The notes beneath the pieces were generated by a model. The model worked only from the letters and a program-made list of their open reading frames with translations. It was not told where the DNA came from and ran no database searches. Source: Rhodoferax sp. (lineage in GTDB: Bacteria > Pseudomonadota > Gammaproteobacteria > Burkholderiales > Burkholderiaceae_C). Taken from it: DNA of 64,000 bases. Where the stretch lies: the NCBI GenBank assembly GCA_019449595.1, contig JAGRPL010000014.1:182043-246042 (forward strand), read 5' to 3'. Of the stretch, positions 1-6,815 are shown one piece after another. Each line of letters opens with the position of its first letter. The first letter of the stretch is position 1. Position numbers and translations under genes: made by a program.

Positions 1-1
1 G

Positions 2-136
2 GAGTTGCGCGTGTTTGCCAACGACGCTGCCCAGGACGGCTTCGCCCATGCGGTGCTGGTGGCGCGGCTGGACAACCTGGGCAAGGGCGCCTCCGGCGCG
101 GCCGTGCAAAATCTCAAACTGATGCTGGGGCTTTGA
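2..136 (+). CDS. argC: N-acetyl-gamma-glutamyl-phosphate reductase, C-terminal fragment (5' end outside window)
   Basis: Frame 2 is open from the window edge to a TGA at 134-136 and gives 44 residues. They include the stretch [15 protein letters not shown] and end in LMLGL, the characteristic C-terminus of ArgC, apparently the shorter type-2 form. ArgC reduces N-acetyl-glutamyl phosphate to the semialdehyde with NADPH in cytoplasmic arginine biosynthesis. Only the tail is visible, so the catalytic Cys and start cannot be judged. It converges on recX, with a hairpin repeat in the 53-bp gap. Confidence 0.75.
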   Translation, partial: ELRVFANDAAQDGFAHAVLVARLDNLGKGASGAAVQNLKLMLGL

Positions 137-140
137 ACGC

Positions 141-177
141 GCTACTGTTTTAATAGCTGTCTACGCAGATTCTGCGG
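141..177 (-). repeat. Dispersed GCTAT/ATAGC hairpin element, copy A
   Basis: On the minus strand this reads GCGTAGACAGCTATTAAAAC followed by AGTAGC. That matches the family pattern GCG-4 nt-CAGCTAT-7 nt-ATAGC with a slightly degraded right arm. It lies between the converging 3' ends of argC and recX. Role unknown; see the findings on this family. Confidence 0.65.
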
Positions 178-189
178 CATCTGGCTGCA

Positions 190-642
190 CTATTCATCAT
201 CCGCGGCGCCGGCCACCACGCGGCGGATGGCGTCACCGCCAAACCCCCGGCTGGCCAGAAACCGCATCTGCTTGCCCCGCTCGGCCGCGTCGGCCGGCGG
301 CGCTGCAAACTTCTTGCGCCAGACGGCACGGGCCCGCTCCACCTCGGTGGCCCGCAGCTGTTCCACGGCGTGCGCCACCGCTTCCGGGTCCAGCCCCTTG
401 TCGTTCAACTCCTGGCGAATGCGCGCGCTCCCCAGCTTGCCCGCCCGGCGGTGGACCACGGACTCCACCACCCGCTGCTCGTTGATGAAGTCCTTGGCCT
501 GCAGCTCGTCCAGCGCCTGCGCCAGCGTCCCCGCCACCTCCTCGTAACGGGCCAGCTTGCGCTCAAGCTCAGCCCGGGAATGCTCCCGGCTGCTGAGCAG
601 GCGCAAGGCCCGGCCTTTGAGGGAAATGGGGGTGGTCGCCAT
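190..642 (-). CDS. recX: Regulatory protein RecX
   Basis: This 150-aa protein has the RecX layout of three-helix tandem repeats: LKGRALRLLSSREHSRAEL near residues 8-26, a middle block with FINEQRVVESVV, and a C-terminal block ending FLASRGFGGDAIRRVV. RecX binds RecA filaments and limits their extension and recombinase activity in the cytoplasm. It follows recA on the same strand after a 49-bp gap, the usual recA-recX order, so it is probably co-transcribed with recA under SOS control. Length is normal for the family and the ATG at 642 is the natural start. The gap holds repeat copy B, which could affect read-through from recA. Confidence 0.93.
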   Translation of the reverse strand: MATTPISLKGRALRLLSSREHSRAELERKLARYEEVAGTLAQALDELQAKDFINEQRVVESVVHRRAGKLGSARIRQELNDKGLDPEAVAHAVEQLRATEVERARAVWRKKFAAPPADAAERGKQMRFLASRGFGGDAIRRVVAGAADDE

Positions 643-670
643 GCGCCAGAACCGGATACGAGCGTGCTTT

Positions 671-708
671 TGCTATTGTTTGTATAGCTGTTTACGCAAT
701 GTCTGCGG
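671..708 (-). repeat. Dispersed GCTAT/ATAGC hairpin element, copy B, overlapping the recA stop codon
   Basis: On the minus strand this reads GCGTAAACAGCTATACAAAC followed by AATAGCA. The arms GCTAT and ATAGC are perfect around a 7-nt loop. The TAA inside GCGTAAAC is the recA stop codon (692-694), so the element forms the 3' edge of recA and most of the recA-recX gap. Confidence 0.75.
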
Positions 709-1789
709 GGCTTGCAGCCTTCTTGGATGCCGATTTCGCCTTCCCTTCGGGTTCTGCCGCACCTGGCAGCAGAGGAATGCCCAGCGATGCACGCACCTTG
801 TTTTCAATCTCGGCGGACAGCGCCGGGTTTTCGCGCAGGAATTCGCGGGCGTTGTCACGGCCCTGACCGATCTTTTCGCCGTTGTAGGCGTACCAGGCAC
901 CGGATTTGTCCAAGATGTTGGCGTTGACGCCCATGTCGATGATCTCGCCCTGGCGGCTGATGCCTTCGCCGAACAAGATGTCGAACTCGGCCGTCTTGAA
1001 CGGCGGGCTGACCTTGTTCTTGACCACCTTGACCTTGGTCTCGTTGCCGATGGCCTCGTCGCCCTTCTTGATGGTGCCCGTGCGGCGGATGTCCAGGCGC
1101 ACCGAGGCGTAGAACTTGAGCGCATTGCCACCGGTGGTGGTCTCGGGCGATCCGAACATCACGCCGATCTTCATGCGGATCTGGTTGATGAAGATAACCA
1201 TGCAGTTGGTCTTCTTGATGTGGGCGGTGAGCTTGCGCAGGGCCTGGCTCATCAACCGAGCCTGCAGGCCGGGCAGGGAGTCGCCCATTTCGCCTTCCAG
1301 TTCGGCCTTGGGTGTGAGTGCGGCCACCGAGTCGACCACGATCAGATCGACCGCACCGGAGCGCACCAGGCTGTCGACGATCTCCAGGGCCTGCTCGCCG
1401 GTGTCGGGCTGGCTGATCAGCAGGTCTTGCAGATTGACGCCCAACTTTTGCGCGTACTGGATGTCCAGCGCATGCTCGGCATCGACAAAGGCGCACTGGC
1501 CGCCCTGTTTTTGCATCTCGGCAATCACCTGCAACGTCAGCGTGGTCTTGCCAGACGACTCAGGGCCATAGATTTCGACCACCCGGCCGCGCGGCAGGCC
1601 GCCCACGCCCAGGGCGATGTCCAGCCCCAGGGAGCCGGTGGAGACCACCTGGATGTCCTCGATCACCTCACCCTCGCCCAAGCGCATGATGGTGCCCTTG
1701 CCAAACTGCTTTTCAATCTGGGCCAGGGCCACTTGCAGGGCTTTGGCTTTTTCGCTGTTGGCGGCGGGGCTCTTGACGGGTGCGTCCAT
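692..1789 (-). CDS. recA: Recombinase RecA
   Basis: This is a full-length 365-aa RecA. The N-terminal helix contains the block [17 protein letters not shown], the Walker A is GPESSGKT (about residues 75-82), and the Walker B region is [12 protein letters not shown]. The L1/L2 DNA-binding loops and a lysine/alanine-rich tail are present. RecA forms filaments on ssDNA, pairs homologous strands and promotes LexA self-cleavage. The ATG at 1789 is preceded by AGGAG at a good distance. The stop codon lies inside repeat copy B. recX follows. A possible LexA-type box is upstream. Confidence 0.98.
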   Translation of the reverse strand: MDAPVKSPAANSEKAKALQVALAQIEKQFGKGTIMRLGEGEVIEDIQVVSTGSLGLDIALGVGGLPRGRVVEIYGPESSGKTTLTLQVIAEMQKQGGQCAFVDAEHALDIQYAQKLGVNLQDLLISQPDTGEQALEIVDSLVRSGAVDLIVVDSVAALTPKAELEGEMGDSLPGLQARLMSQALRKLTAHIKKTNCMVIFINQIRMKIGVMFGSPETTTGGNALKFYASVRLDIRRTGTIKKGDEAIGNETKVKVVKNKVSPPFKTAEFDILFGEGISRQGEIIDMGVNANILDKSGAWYAYNGEKIGQGRDNAREFLRENPALSAEIENKVRASLGIPLLPGAAEPEGKAKSASKKAASPADIA

Positions 1790-1848
1790 GGAAGTCTCCT
1801 AAAAAATCGAACAAGGGGTGCAAAACAGCCAGTGGTATTAATTACAGG

Positions 1849-1864
1849 CTGGATGCTTGAACAG
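1849..1864 (-). promoter_or_regulatory. Candidate LexA (SOS) box upstream of recA
   Basis: The minus strand reads CTGT-TCAAGCAT-CCAG, one base off the CTGT-N8-ACAG LexA pattern. It sits about 60-75 bp upstream of the recA start. RecA genes are usually LexA-controlled, which raises the prior, but the match is imperfect and LexA sites in betaproteobacteria vary. Treat as a candidate only. Confidence 0.35.
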
Positions 1865-1931
1865 TAGTTTAGCGGCACGTGCCAGAATCCGTAAATACAT
1901 TTTTTAGTCAGTTTGCATTACCATCTGCGCC

Positions 1932-2408
1932 ATGGCCTCCCTCCCTCCCGCCGACAACTGGCGCTATACCCACGTAGGGCACTGGTTGCGCCTGGCGCTG
2001 GAGCGGTTCGATGCGCGGGTCATGGCGCTGATGGCCCGCCACCCGGGCGTACCGCTGGGCCTGTCCAACCTCGCGGAGCGCGGCCAGGTCGGCGCGGCGC
2101 ATCTGCACATCACCCGCCACCTAGCGCTGGAAGGCTCTCGCCTGACCGATCTGGCCCAGCGTGCCGGCATGAGCAAGCAGGCCATGGGCACGTTGGTCAA
2201 CCAGTGCGAGGCTTGGGGCATGGTGACCCGCGAGAGCGATCCCACCGACGCGCGGGCCCGGCGGGTCTGCTTCACCGCCACCGGGCGGGCCTGGCTGGAG
2301 GCCTACCAGGAGGCCGCCGTCCAGGCCGAAGCCGAAATGCGCCAGGCCGTCGGCCCCGAGGTGGCCACCGTCGTGGCCATCGGACTGGAGGTCTACAGTG
2401 GGCAGTAA
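1932..2408 (+). CDS. MarR-family transcriptional regulator
   Basis: This 158-aa protein has a winged-helix MarR fold: an N-terminal dimerisation helix, then LTDLAQRAGMSKQAMGTLVN as the recognition helix-turn-helix (about residues 70-90), and a wing with the typical DPTDARARRVCFTATG. Such proteins are homodimeric DNA-binding repressors, often released by small phenolic ligands. It is divergent from recA across about 140 bp, so its operator could lie there. No obvious target operon adjoins it, since the next gene is a two-component regulator 120 bp downstream. The ligand cannot be predicted. The ATG at 1932 gives normal MarR length. Confidence 0.85.
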   Translation: MASLPPADNWRYTHVGHWLRLALERFDARVMALMARHPGVPLGLSNLAERGQVGAAHLHITRHLALEGSRLTDLAQRAGMSKQAMGTLVNQCEAWGMVTRESDPTDARARRVCFTATGRAWLEAYQEAAVQAEAEMRQAVGPEVATVVAIGLEVYSGQ

Positions 2409-2528
2409 ATACCCCAGCGCCGCGGGCAGCCCGACTCCTGCCCGCGATGGGTCCCGCCTAGAATGGCATCCGGTGCCCCTCCCACAAGTCCGGCCGAGAC
2501 AGGGGGTGCGTTCAATGAGGAGACAGAC

Positions 2529-3203
2529 ATGCGGATTTTGATCGCGGAAGACGACCAGGTACTGGCCGATGGATTGTTGCGCGCCCTGCGCAGTGCCGGG
2601 GCCGCCGTCGACCACGTGGCCAGCGGTACCGAGGCCGATGCGGCCCTGATGACCAACACCGAGTTTGACCTGCTCATCCTCGACCTGGGTCTGCCGAAAA
2701 TGCACGGCCTGGAAGTGCTCAAGAAGCTGCGCGGGCGCGGCTCCTCGCTGCCCGTGCTGATCCTGACGGCTGCCGACGCCGTGGACGAGCGCGTCAAGGG
2801 GCTGGACTACGGCGCCGACGACTACATGGCCAAGCCCTTCAGCCTGCAGGAACTCGAAGCCCGCGTGCGCGCTCTGGTACGCCGCGGCATGGGCGCCACC
2901 ACCAGCAGCATCAAGCACGGCCCGCTGGTGTACGACCAGGCCGGGCGCGTAGCCACCATCGACGGCAAGATGGTGGAGCTGTCGGCGCGCGAACTGGGCC
3001 TGCTGGAAGTGCTACTGCAGCGCGCCGGCCGCCTGGTGAGCAAGGACCAGCTGGTCGAGCGCCTGTGCGAGTGGGGCGAAGAGGTGAGCAACAACGCCAT
3101 CGAGGTCTACATCCACCGGCTGCGCAAGAAGATCGAGAAAGGCCCTATCCGCATTGCCACCGTGCGCGGCTTGGGCTATTGCCTGGAAAAAATCGTTCCC
3201 TGA
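2529..3203 (+). CDS. Response regulator, OmpR family (TctD-like)
   Basis: This 224-aa regulator has a receiver domain with acidic pocket EDD at residues 7-9, phospho-acceptor Asp52 in ILDLGLP and the conserved Lys in YMAKPF. A C-terminal winged-helix OmpR/PhoB DNA-binding domain ends in IEVYIHRLRKKI and TVRGLGYCL. I take the ATG at 2529 (MRILIAEDD), preceded by GAGGAGA, over an upstream ATG at 2463. Its kinase partner starts 79 bp downstream. Overall sequence style resembles TctD/QseB regulators of Comamonadaceae. No tripartite tricarboxylate transporter genes adjoin, so the stimulus is not shown by context. Confidence 0.93.
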   Translation: MRILIAEDDQVLADGLLRALRSAGAAVDHVASGTEADAALMTNTEFDLLILDLGLPKMHGLEVLKKLRGRGSSLPVLILTAADAVDERVKGLDYGADDYMAKPFSLQELEARVRALVRRGMGATTSSIKHGPLVYDQAGRVATIDGKMVELSARELGLLEVLLQRAGRLVSKDQLVERLCEWGEEVSNNAIEVYIHRLRKKIEKGPIRIATVRGLGYCLEKIVP

Positions 3204-3282
3204 ATATGGCGCCCACACGTGTCATGGCGTGCAAGGCGCTTTCCCCTGAGGGGGCTTGCATGCGTTGGGACGGCCCGGCAAC

Positions 3283-4728
3283 GTGAATATCTTCCAACGC
3301 GAGCAACGGTCCCTGTTCGGAGAAATTCTGGACTGGATGCTCACGCCCCTGCTCCTGCTGTGGCCGGTGAGCCTGGTGCTGACCTGGCTGGTGGCGCAAA
3401 GCATTGCCGGCAAGCCGTTTGACCGGGCGCTGGAGTACAACGTCGAGGCCCTGGCGCAGCTCATCACCATCGACCACAACCACCCCCGCTTCGTGCTGCC
3501 GCTGCCCGTGCGCGAACTGCTGCGGGCCGATGACAACGACACCGTGTACTACCAGGTGCTGGGCCCCTCCGGCGAGCACCTGAGCGGCGAAAAAAACCTG
3601 CCCCTGCCACCGGAAGACGAGAAGGTGACGGTGGGCGAGATGCGCATGCGCGACGACCAGTTCCGCGGCACCGACCTCAAGGTTGCCTACATGTGGGTCA
3701 AGCTGGACCTGCCGGGCAGCCGCCCGGCACTGGTGCAGGTGGCCGAGACCATGGACAAGCGCTCCATGCTGGCGACCGAGATCGTCAAGGGCGTAATGCT
3801 GCCACAGTTTGTCATTCTGCCGCTGGCGGTGCTGCTGGTCTGGCTGGCGCTGGTGCAGGCCATCAAGCCGCTCAACCGCCTGGAGGAGCGCATCCGCGCA
3901 CGTAGCCCCGATGACCTGAGCCCGCTGGACGTGGAAGCGGTTCCGCTCGAAGTGGCGCCGCTGGTCTCGGCCGTCAACGACCTGCTGATGCGCCTGAAGG
4001 AATCCATCTCCACCCAGAAGCGTTTTCTGGCGGACGCCGCGCACCAGCTCAAGACCCCGCTGGCCGGGCTGCGCATGCAGGCCGACCTGGCCCAGCGCGA
4101 AGGCGCCAACGCCGAGGACCTGAAACTGTCCCTGCGCCAGATTGGCCGCTCCAGCATCCGCGCCACCCACACCGTCAACCAGCTGCTGGCTCTGGCGCGG
4201 GCGGAAAGCAGCGGCACGGTGATGAGCCAGCAGCCCTGCGACCTGGCGCGGCTGACCATGGAGGTGGTGCGCGACTGCGTCCCCCGCGCCATGGAGAAAC
4301 ACATCGACGTGGGCTACGAAGGGGCCCAGCCCGGCAGCGAGGGAGTCACCCTGCCGGGCAACCCCACCTTGCTCAAGGAAATGGTGCGCAACCTGATGGA
4401 CAACGCCATCAACTACACACCGTCCAACGCCGGCCGGCCCGGCATGATCACGGCCCGCGTGCTGACCGACCCCTTCAGCAAGGTGCTGGTGCTCCAGGTG
4501 GAAGATTCCGGCCCCGGCATCCCGGCGGCGGAGCGGGAACTGATTTTCCAGCCCTTCTACCGGGTGCTGGGCACCGAGGCGGATGGCTCAGGGCTGGGCC
4601 TGCCCATCGTGTTGGAAATCGCGCGCCAGCACCGGGCCACGGTGACCGTGGAAGACAGCCGCCCCGGCCAGTCGCCGCCGGGCACCTGTTTCACGGTGCG
4701 CTTTGCGCAGGCGCTGGAATCGGCCTGA
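3283..4728 (+). CDS. Sensor histidine kinase (TctE-like), partner of the preceding regulator
   Basis: This is a membrane histidine kinase of 481 aa from the GTG at 3283 (NIFQREQRSLFGEILDWML); a TTG at 3256 is the only upstream alternative. A TM segment at about residues 15-37 is followed by a periplasmic sensor domain, a second TM near 165-190 and a HAMP-like linker. The dimerisation/phospho-acceptor block FLADAAHQLKTPLAG carries His254. The catalytic domain has the N-box NLMDNAINYTP and the G-boxes EDSGPGIP and GSGLGLPIV. It should phosphorylate Asp52 of the upstream regulator. The TctE assignment rests on overall resemblance and is less certain than the kinase call. Confidence 0.92.
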   Translation: MNIFQREQRSLFGEILDWMLTPLLLLWPVSLVLTWLVAQSIAGKPFDRALEYNVEALAQLITIDHNHPRFVLPLPVRELLRADDNDTVYYQVLGPSGEHLSGEKNLPLPPEDEKVTVGEMRMRDDQFRGTDLKVAYMWVKLDLPGSRPALVQVAETMDKRSMLATEIVKGVMLPQFVILPLAVLLVWLALVQAIKPLNRLEERIRARSPDDLSPLDVEAVPLEVAPLVSAVNDLLMRLKESISTQKRFLADAAHQLKTPLAGLRMQADLAQREGANAEDLKLSLRQIGRSSIRATHTVNQLLALARAESSGTVMSQQPCDLARLTMEVVRDCVPRAMEKHIDVGYEGAQPGSEGVTLPGNPTLLKEMVRNLMDNAINYTPSNAGRPGMITARVLTDPFSKVLVLQVEDSGPGIPAAERELIFQPFYRVLGTEADGSGLGLPIVLEIARQHRATVTVEDSRPGQSPPGTCFTVRFAQALESA

Positions 4729-4740
4729 CGCCCTGCGGCG

Positions 4741-5403
4741 CTAGCCGTTGCAGCTGTGCAGCGACTTGCCTGCCAGCGCGGGCTTGATGTCACCCAGCCG
4801 CGTCTTCATGGCCTCGGTCAGCGCGGGCAAGCGGAGCTGATTGGCCCGGCCTTCCGCACGCTCCTGCACCACCCGCGCCGTGCGGATGCCGCGCTTGCCC
4901 AGCCGGCCGAGCTCGGCCGCCGCTGCCGCCTGGGTGGAGAAATTGCCCAGCGACAGCCCCGGCTCCAGCGCCGGATTGAACAAGGGCTGCGGCTTGAGGC
5001 CCAGGCCGGTCAGCTCGTTGCGTTTTTTGGCCAGTGCCTCCGCCTGGGGAAACTTGCCCATGTACACAATCCAGCGGGCCGGCTCCACCACCGGGTCAAA
5101 CTGCCAGGCACCGGGCGCCAGCGTAGACTCCAGCGCGCGGCGCAGGGTCGCGGTCTGCTCCTCGTCAAAGGGACCGGCCTGCCAGCACTCCCGGGGCGCC
5201 AGATCGGCCTGCGCCTGGACTTCCGCCCGCTTGGATTCCGTGGCGGACAGCACCCGCAACGCGTCGGGCTTGATCTGCTGCGCCAGGCGCTGCGGCTCCC
5301 GTTGCGGGGCCGGCGCGAACCCGTAGGCGCGCATCCAGCCCCCGCTCCAGGCGAAGTACGCACCGTTGACAAGGATCAGGGCCAGTACAAGCAGTCGCAG
5401 CAT
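4741..5403 (-). CDS. SPOR-domain-like membrane-anchored protein
   Basis: This 220-aa protein, from the ATG at 5403, has one N-terminal TM anchor (LRLLVLALILVNGAYFAW). It also has a C-terminal half with a SPOR-like pattern: RWIVYMGKFPQAEALAKKRN followed by SLGNFSTQAAAAAELGRLGK. SPOR domains bind denuded peptidoglycan glycans and often localise to the septum; that role is inferred here. The C-terminus ends with a single Cys. It starts 4 bp after birA stops on the same strand and is probably in the SET-birA-SPOR operon. An in-frame upstream start at 5460 would overlap birA and is less likely. Confidence 0.75.
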   Translation of the reverse strand: MLRLLVLALILVNGAYFAWSGGWMRAYGFAPAPQREPQRLAQQIKPDALRVLSATESKRAEVQAQADLAPRECWQAGPFDEEQTATLRRALESTLAPGAWQFDPVVEPARWIVYMGKFPQAEALAKKRNELTGLGLKPQPLFNPALEPGLSLGNFSTQAAAAAELGRLGKRGIRTARVVQERAEGRANQLRLPALTEAMKTRLGDIKPALAGKSLHSCNG

Positions 5404-5407
5404 AGGT

Positions 5408-6217
5408 TCAAGGCGCGGAGGCGGTGGGTGGGGCGGCAGGACGCACGCTGACCTCCGCACTGGTGATTTTCTTCAGCCCGGCCGCAGTGTGCACCAGCAG
5501 GGCGCCACTGGCATCCACGCCGCGCGCCGTGCCGGTCAGGCCGTCGCTGCATTCCACCTCGCGGCCGTAGAGCAGGTCGCGTGCGTGGTACGCCGGGCGC
5601 AGCGGCGCAAAGCCTTGGGCCGCGAAACGCTGGATCGCGCGCACCAGGGGCGCTGCCACGCGCTCCAGCGCAGCCGGCGCATCCACCCCGGGCAGCACCT
5701 CGGTCAGTGCGGCCGGCGGCGTCCGCAAGCCTTCGGCGTCCCGTGCGGCAATGTTGATGCCCACACCGATAACGGCATACCGCGCCTCGCCCACACTGGC
5801 GGTCTCGATCAGGATGCCGGCCAGCTTGCGGTCCTGCAGCCACACATCGTTGGGCCACTTGAGTTGCAGCGCCGGGTGCAGGCTTTCCACCACCGCCAGC
5901 CCGACGGCCAGCGACAGGCCGGACCAGTCCGTCGGCGCGAGCGGCAAGCCCAGCGAGAAGGTCAGGGAAGGCAGTGCCCCGGATGGAGCCTCGCCGCTGA
6001 CCCAGGTGCGCCCCAGGCGCCCCCGGCCCGCGCTCTGGCGCTCGGCCACCAGCAAGATCGGCTCCAGCCGGCCGGCACGGGCGCGGCGCATCAGCTCGGT
6101 GTTGGTCGAATCGATCTCGGGCAGCACCTCCACGGTGAAGCCTGGCAGCCGGGGCTCCACGGCCTCCCAGATCGCCTCGGCAGGCCACTGAACGGGTGCA
6201 GGTCCGGCACTGCGCAT
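5408..6217 (-). CDS. birA: Biotin--[acetyl-CoA-carboxylase] ligase
   Basis: This 269-aa protein has the biotin-ligase catalytic signature: IDSTNTEL, the nucleotide/biotin loop SAGRGRLGRTW, LKWPNDVW with the catalytic Lys, and KLAGILIE. A small C-terminal SH3-like domain follows. It activates biotin to biotinyl-AMP and transfers it to the lysine of the AccB carrier protein in the cytoplasm. There is no N-terminal helix-turn-helix, so it is the ligase-only (group I) form, not the bifunctional E. coli-type repressor. It lies 6 bp downstream of the SET gene and directly upstream of the SPOR gene. Confidence 0.94.
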   Translation of the reverse strand: MRSAGPAPVQWPAEAIWEAVEPRLPGFTVEVLPEIDSTNTELMRRARAGRLEPILLVAERQSAGRGRLGRTWVSGEAPSGALPSLTFSLGLPLAPTDWSGLSLAVGLAVVESLHPALQLKWPNDVWLQDRKLAGILIETASVGEARYAVIGVGINIAARDAEGLRTPPAALTEVLPGVDAPAALERVAAPLVRAIQRFAAQGFAPLRPAYHARDLLYGREVECSDGLTGTARGVDASGALLVHTAAGLKKITSAEVSVRPAAPPTASAP

Positions 6218-6223
6218 GGCGGC

Positions 6224-6715
6224 CTACCTCCGGCCGCGCTTGGGCGCCAGCAGCGTGCCGCGGCAGTTCTTAGAGCCGCACCAGCAGGGGTACTCTGCCT
6301 TGAGCTTGGGGGTGTAACGCTCGTCGATGATCAGGCCGTAGTCGTAGTTCAGCTCCTCACCGGCCCGGATGTTGCGCAACGCCTTGATGAAGACGCGGCC
6401 GTCCACCTCGTCGGCCTCACAGTTGCCGTCGCAGGAATGGTTGATCCAGCGCGAGGAGTTGCCGCCATACAGCGCGTCGATGACATCGCCGTTTTCCAGG
6501 GAAAAGTAGAACGTGTGGTTGGGGTCCTTGGGGTCATGCGGATGGCGGTGCTGGGCTTCCTCCCAGCTGATGACCTCGCCCACGTACTCGATGATGGTTT
6601 CGCCTTCGGCAATGTCCTGCACGGCAAACACCCCCTTGCCATGCACACCAGAGCGCCGGGCCTGGATGCGGCGGTTGGAAGAGGGGCTGGCGGAAATCTC
6701 GGGTTTTTTTGCCAC
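6224..6715 (-). CDS. SET-domain protein-lysine methyltransferase
   Basis: This 163-aa protein is almost entirely a SET domain. RSGVHGKGVFA lies near residues 21-31, the SAM/active-site core is RWINHSCDGNCEA, and GEELNYDYG holds the catalytic Tyr. A post-SET zinc motif CWCGSKNC and a basic tail PKRGRR follow. SET proteins transfer methyl groups from SAM to lysines. In bacteria the substrates are poorly known; a chlamydial SET protein methylates histone-like proteins. It is the first gene of the minus-strand birA operon and is divergent from the topoisomerase III gene, whose lysine-rich tail is a plausible substrate. ATG at 6715 is clear. Confidence 0.9.
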   Translation of the reverse strand: MAKKPEISASPSSNRRIQARRSGVHGKGVFAVQDIAEGETIIEYVGEVISWEEAQHRHPHDPKDPNHTFYFSLENGDVIDALYGGNSSRWINHSCDGNCEADEVDGRVFIKALRNIRAGEELNYDYGLIIDERYTPKLKAEYPCWCGSKNCRGTLLAPKRGRR

Positions 6716-6741
6716 GGCTCAAAAATTTGGTATGGTGAATC

Positions 6742-6797
6742 GTATGGGCGCGCATGGGCGCGCCTGCGTGTGTGGGCGCGCACCTGCGCGCACGCGA
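6742..6797. repeat. GGGCGCGC-repeat, alternating purine-pyrimidine tract in a divergent promoter region
   Basis: Three copies of GGGCGCGC (6746-6753, 6756-6763, 6774-6781) and a closing TGCGCGCACGCG make about 55 bp of broken purine-pyrimidine alternation. It lies between the divergent SET and topoisomerase III starts (6715 and 6816). Such sequence can adopt Z-form DNA under negative supercoiling, which could matter next to a topoisomerase gene. That link is inference. Confidence 0.5.
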
Positions 6798-6815
6798 GAA
6801 CTGGATTGTAGTCAG

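Noticed and set aside
1826..1846. Second LexA-like site CTGT-AATTAATA-CCAC upstream of recA
   Set aside because: Two mismatches in the conserved outer tetramers, so weaker than the candidate at 1849-1864.
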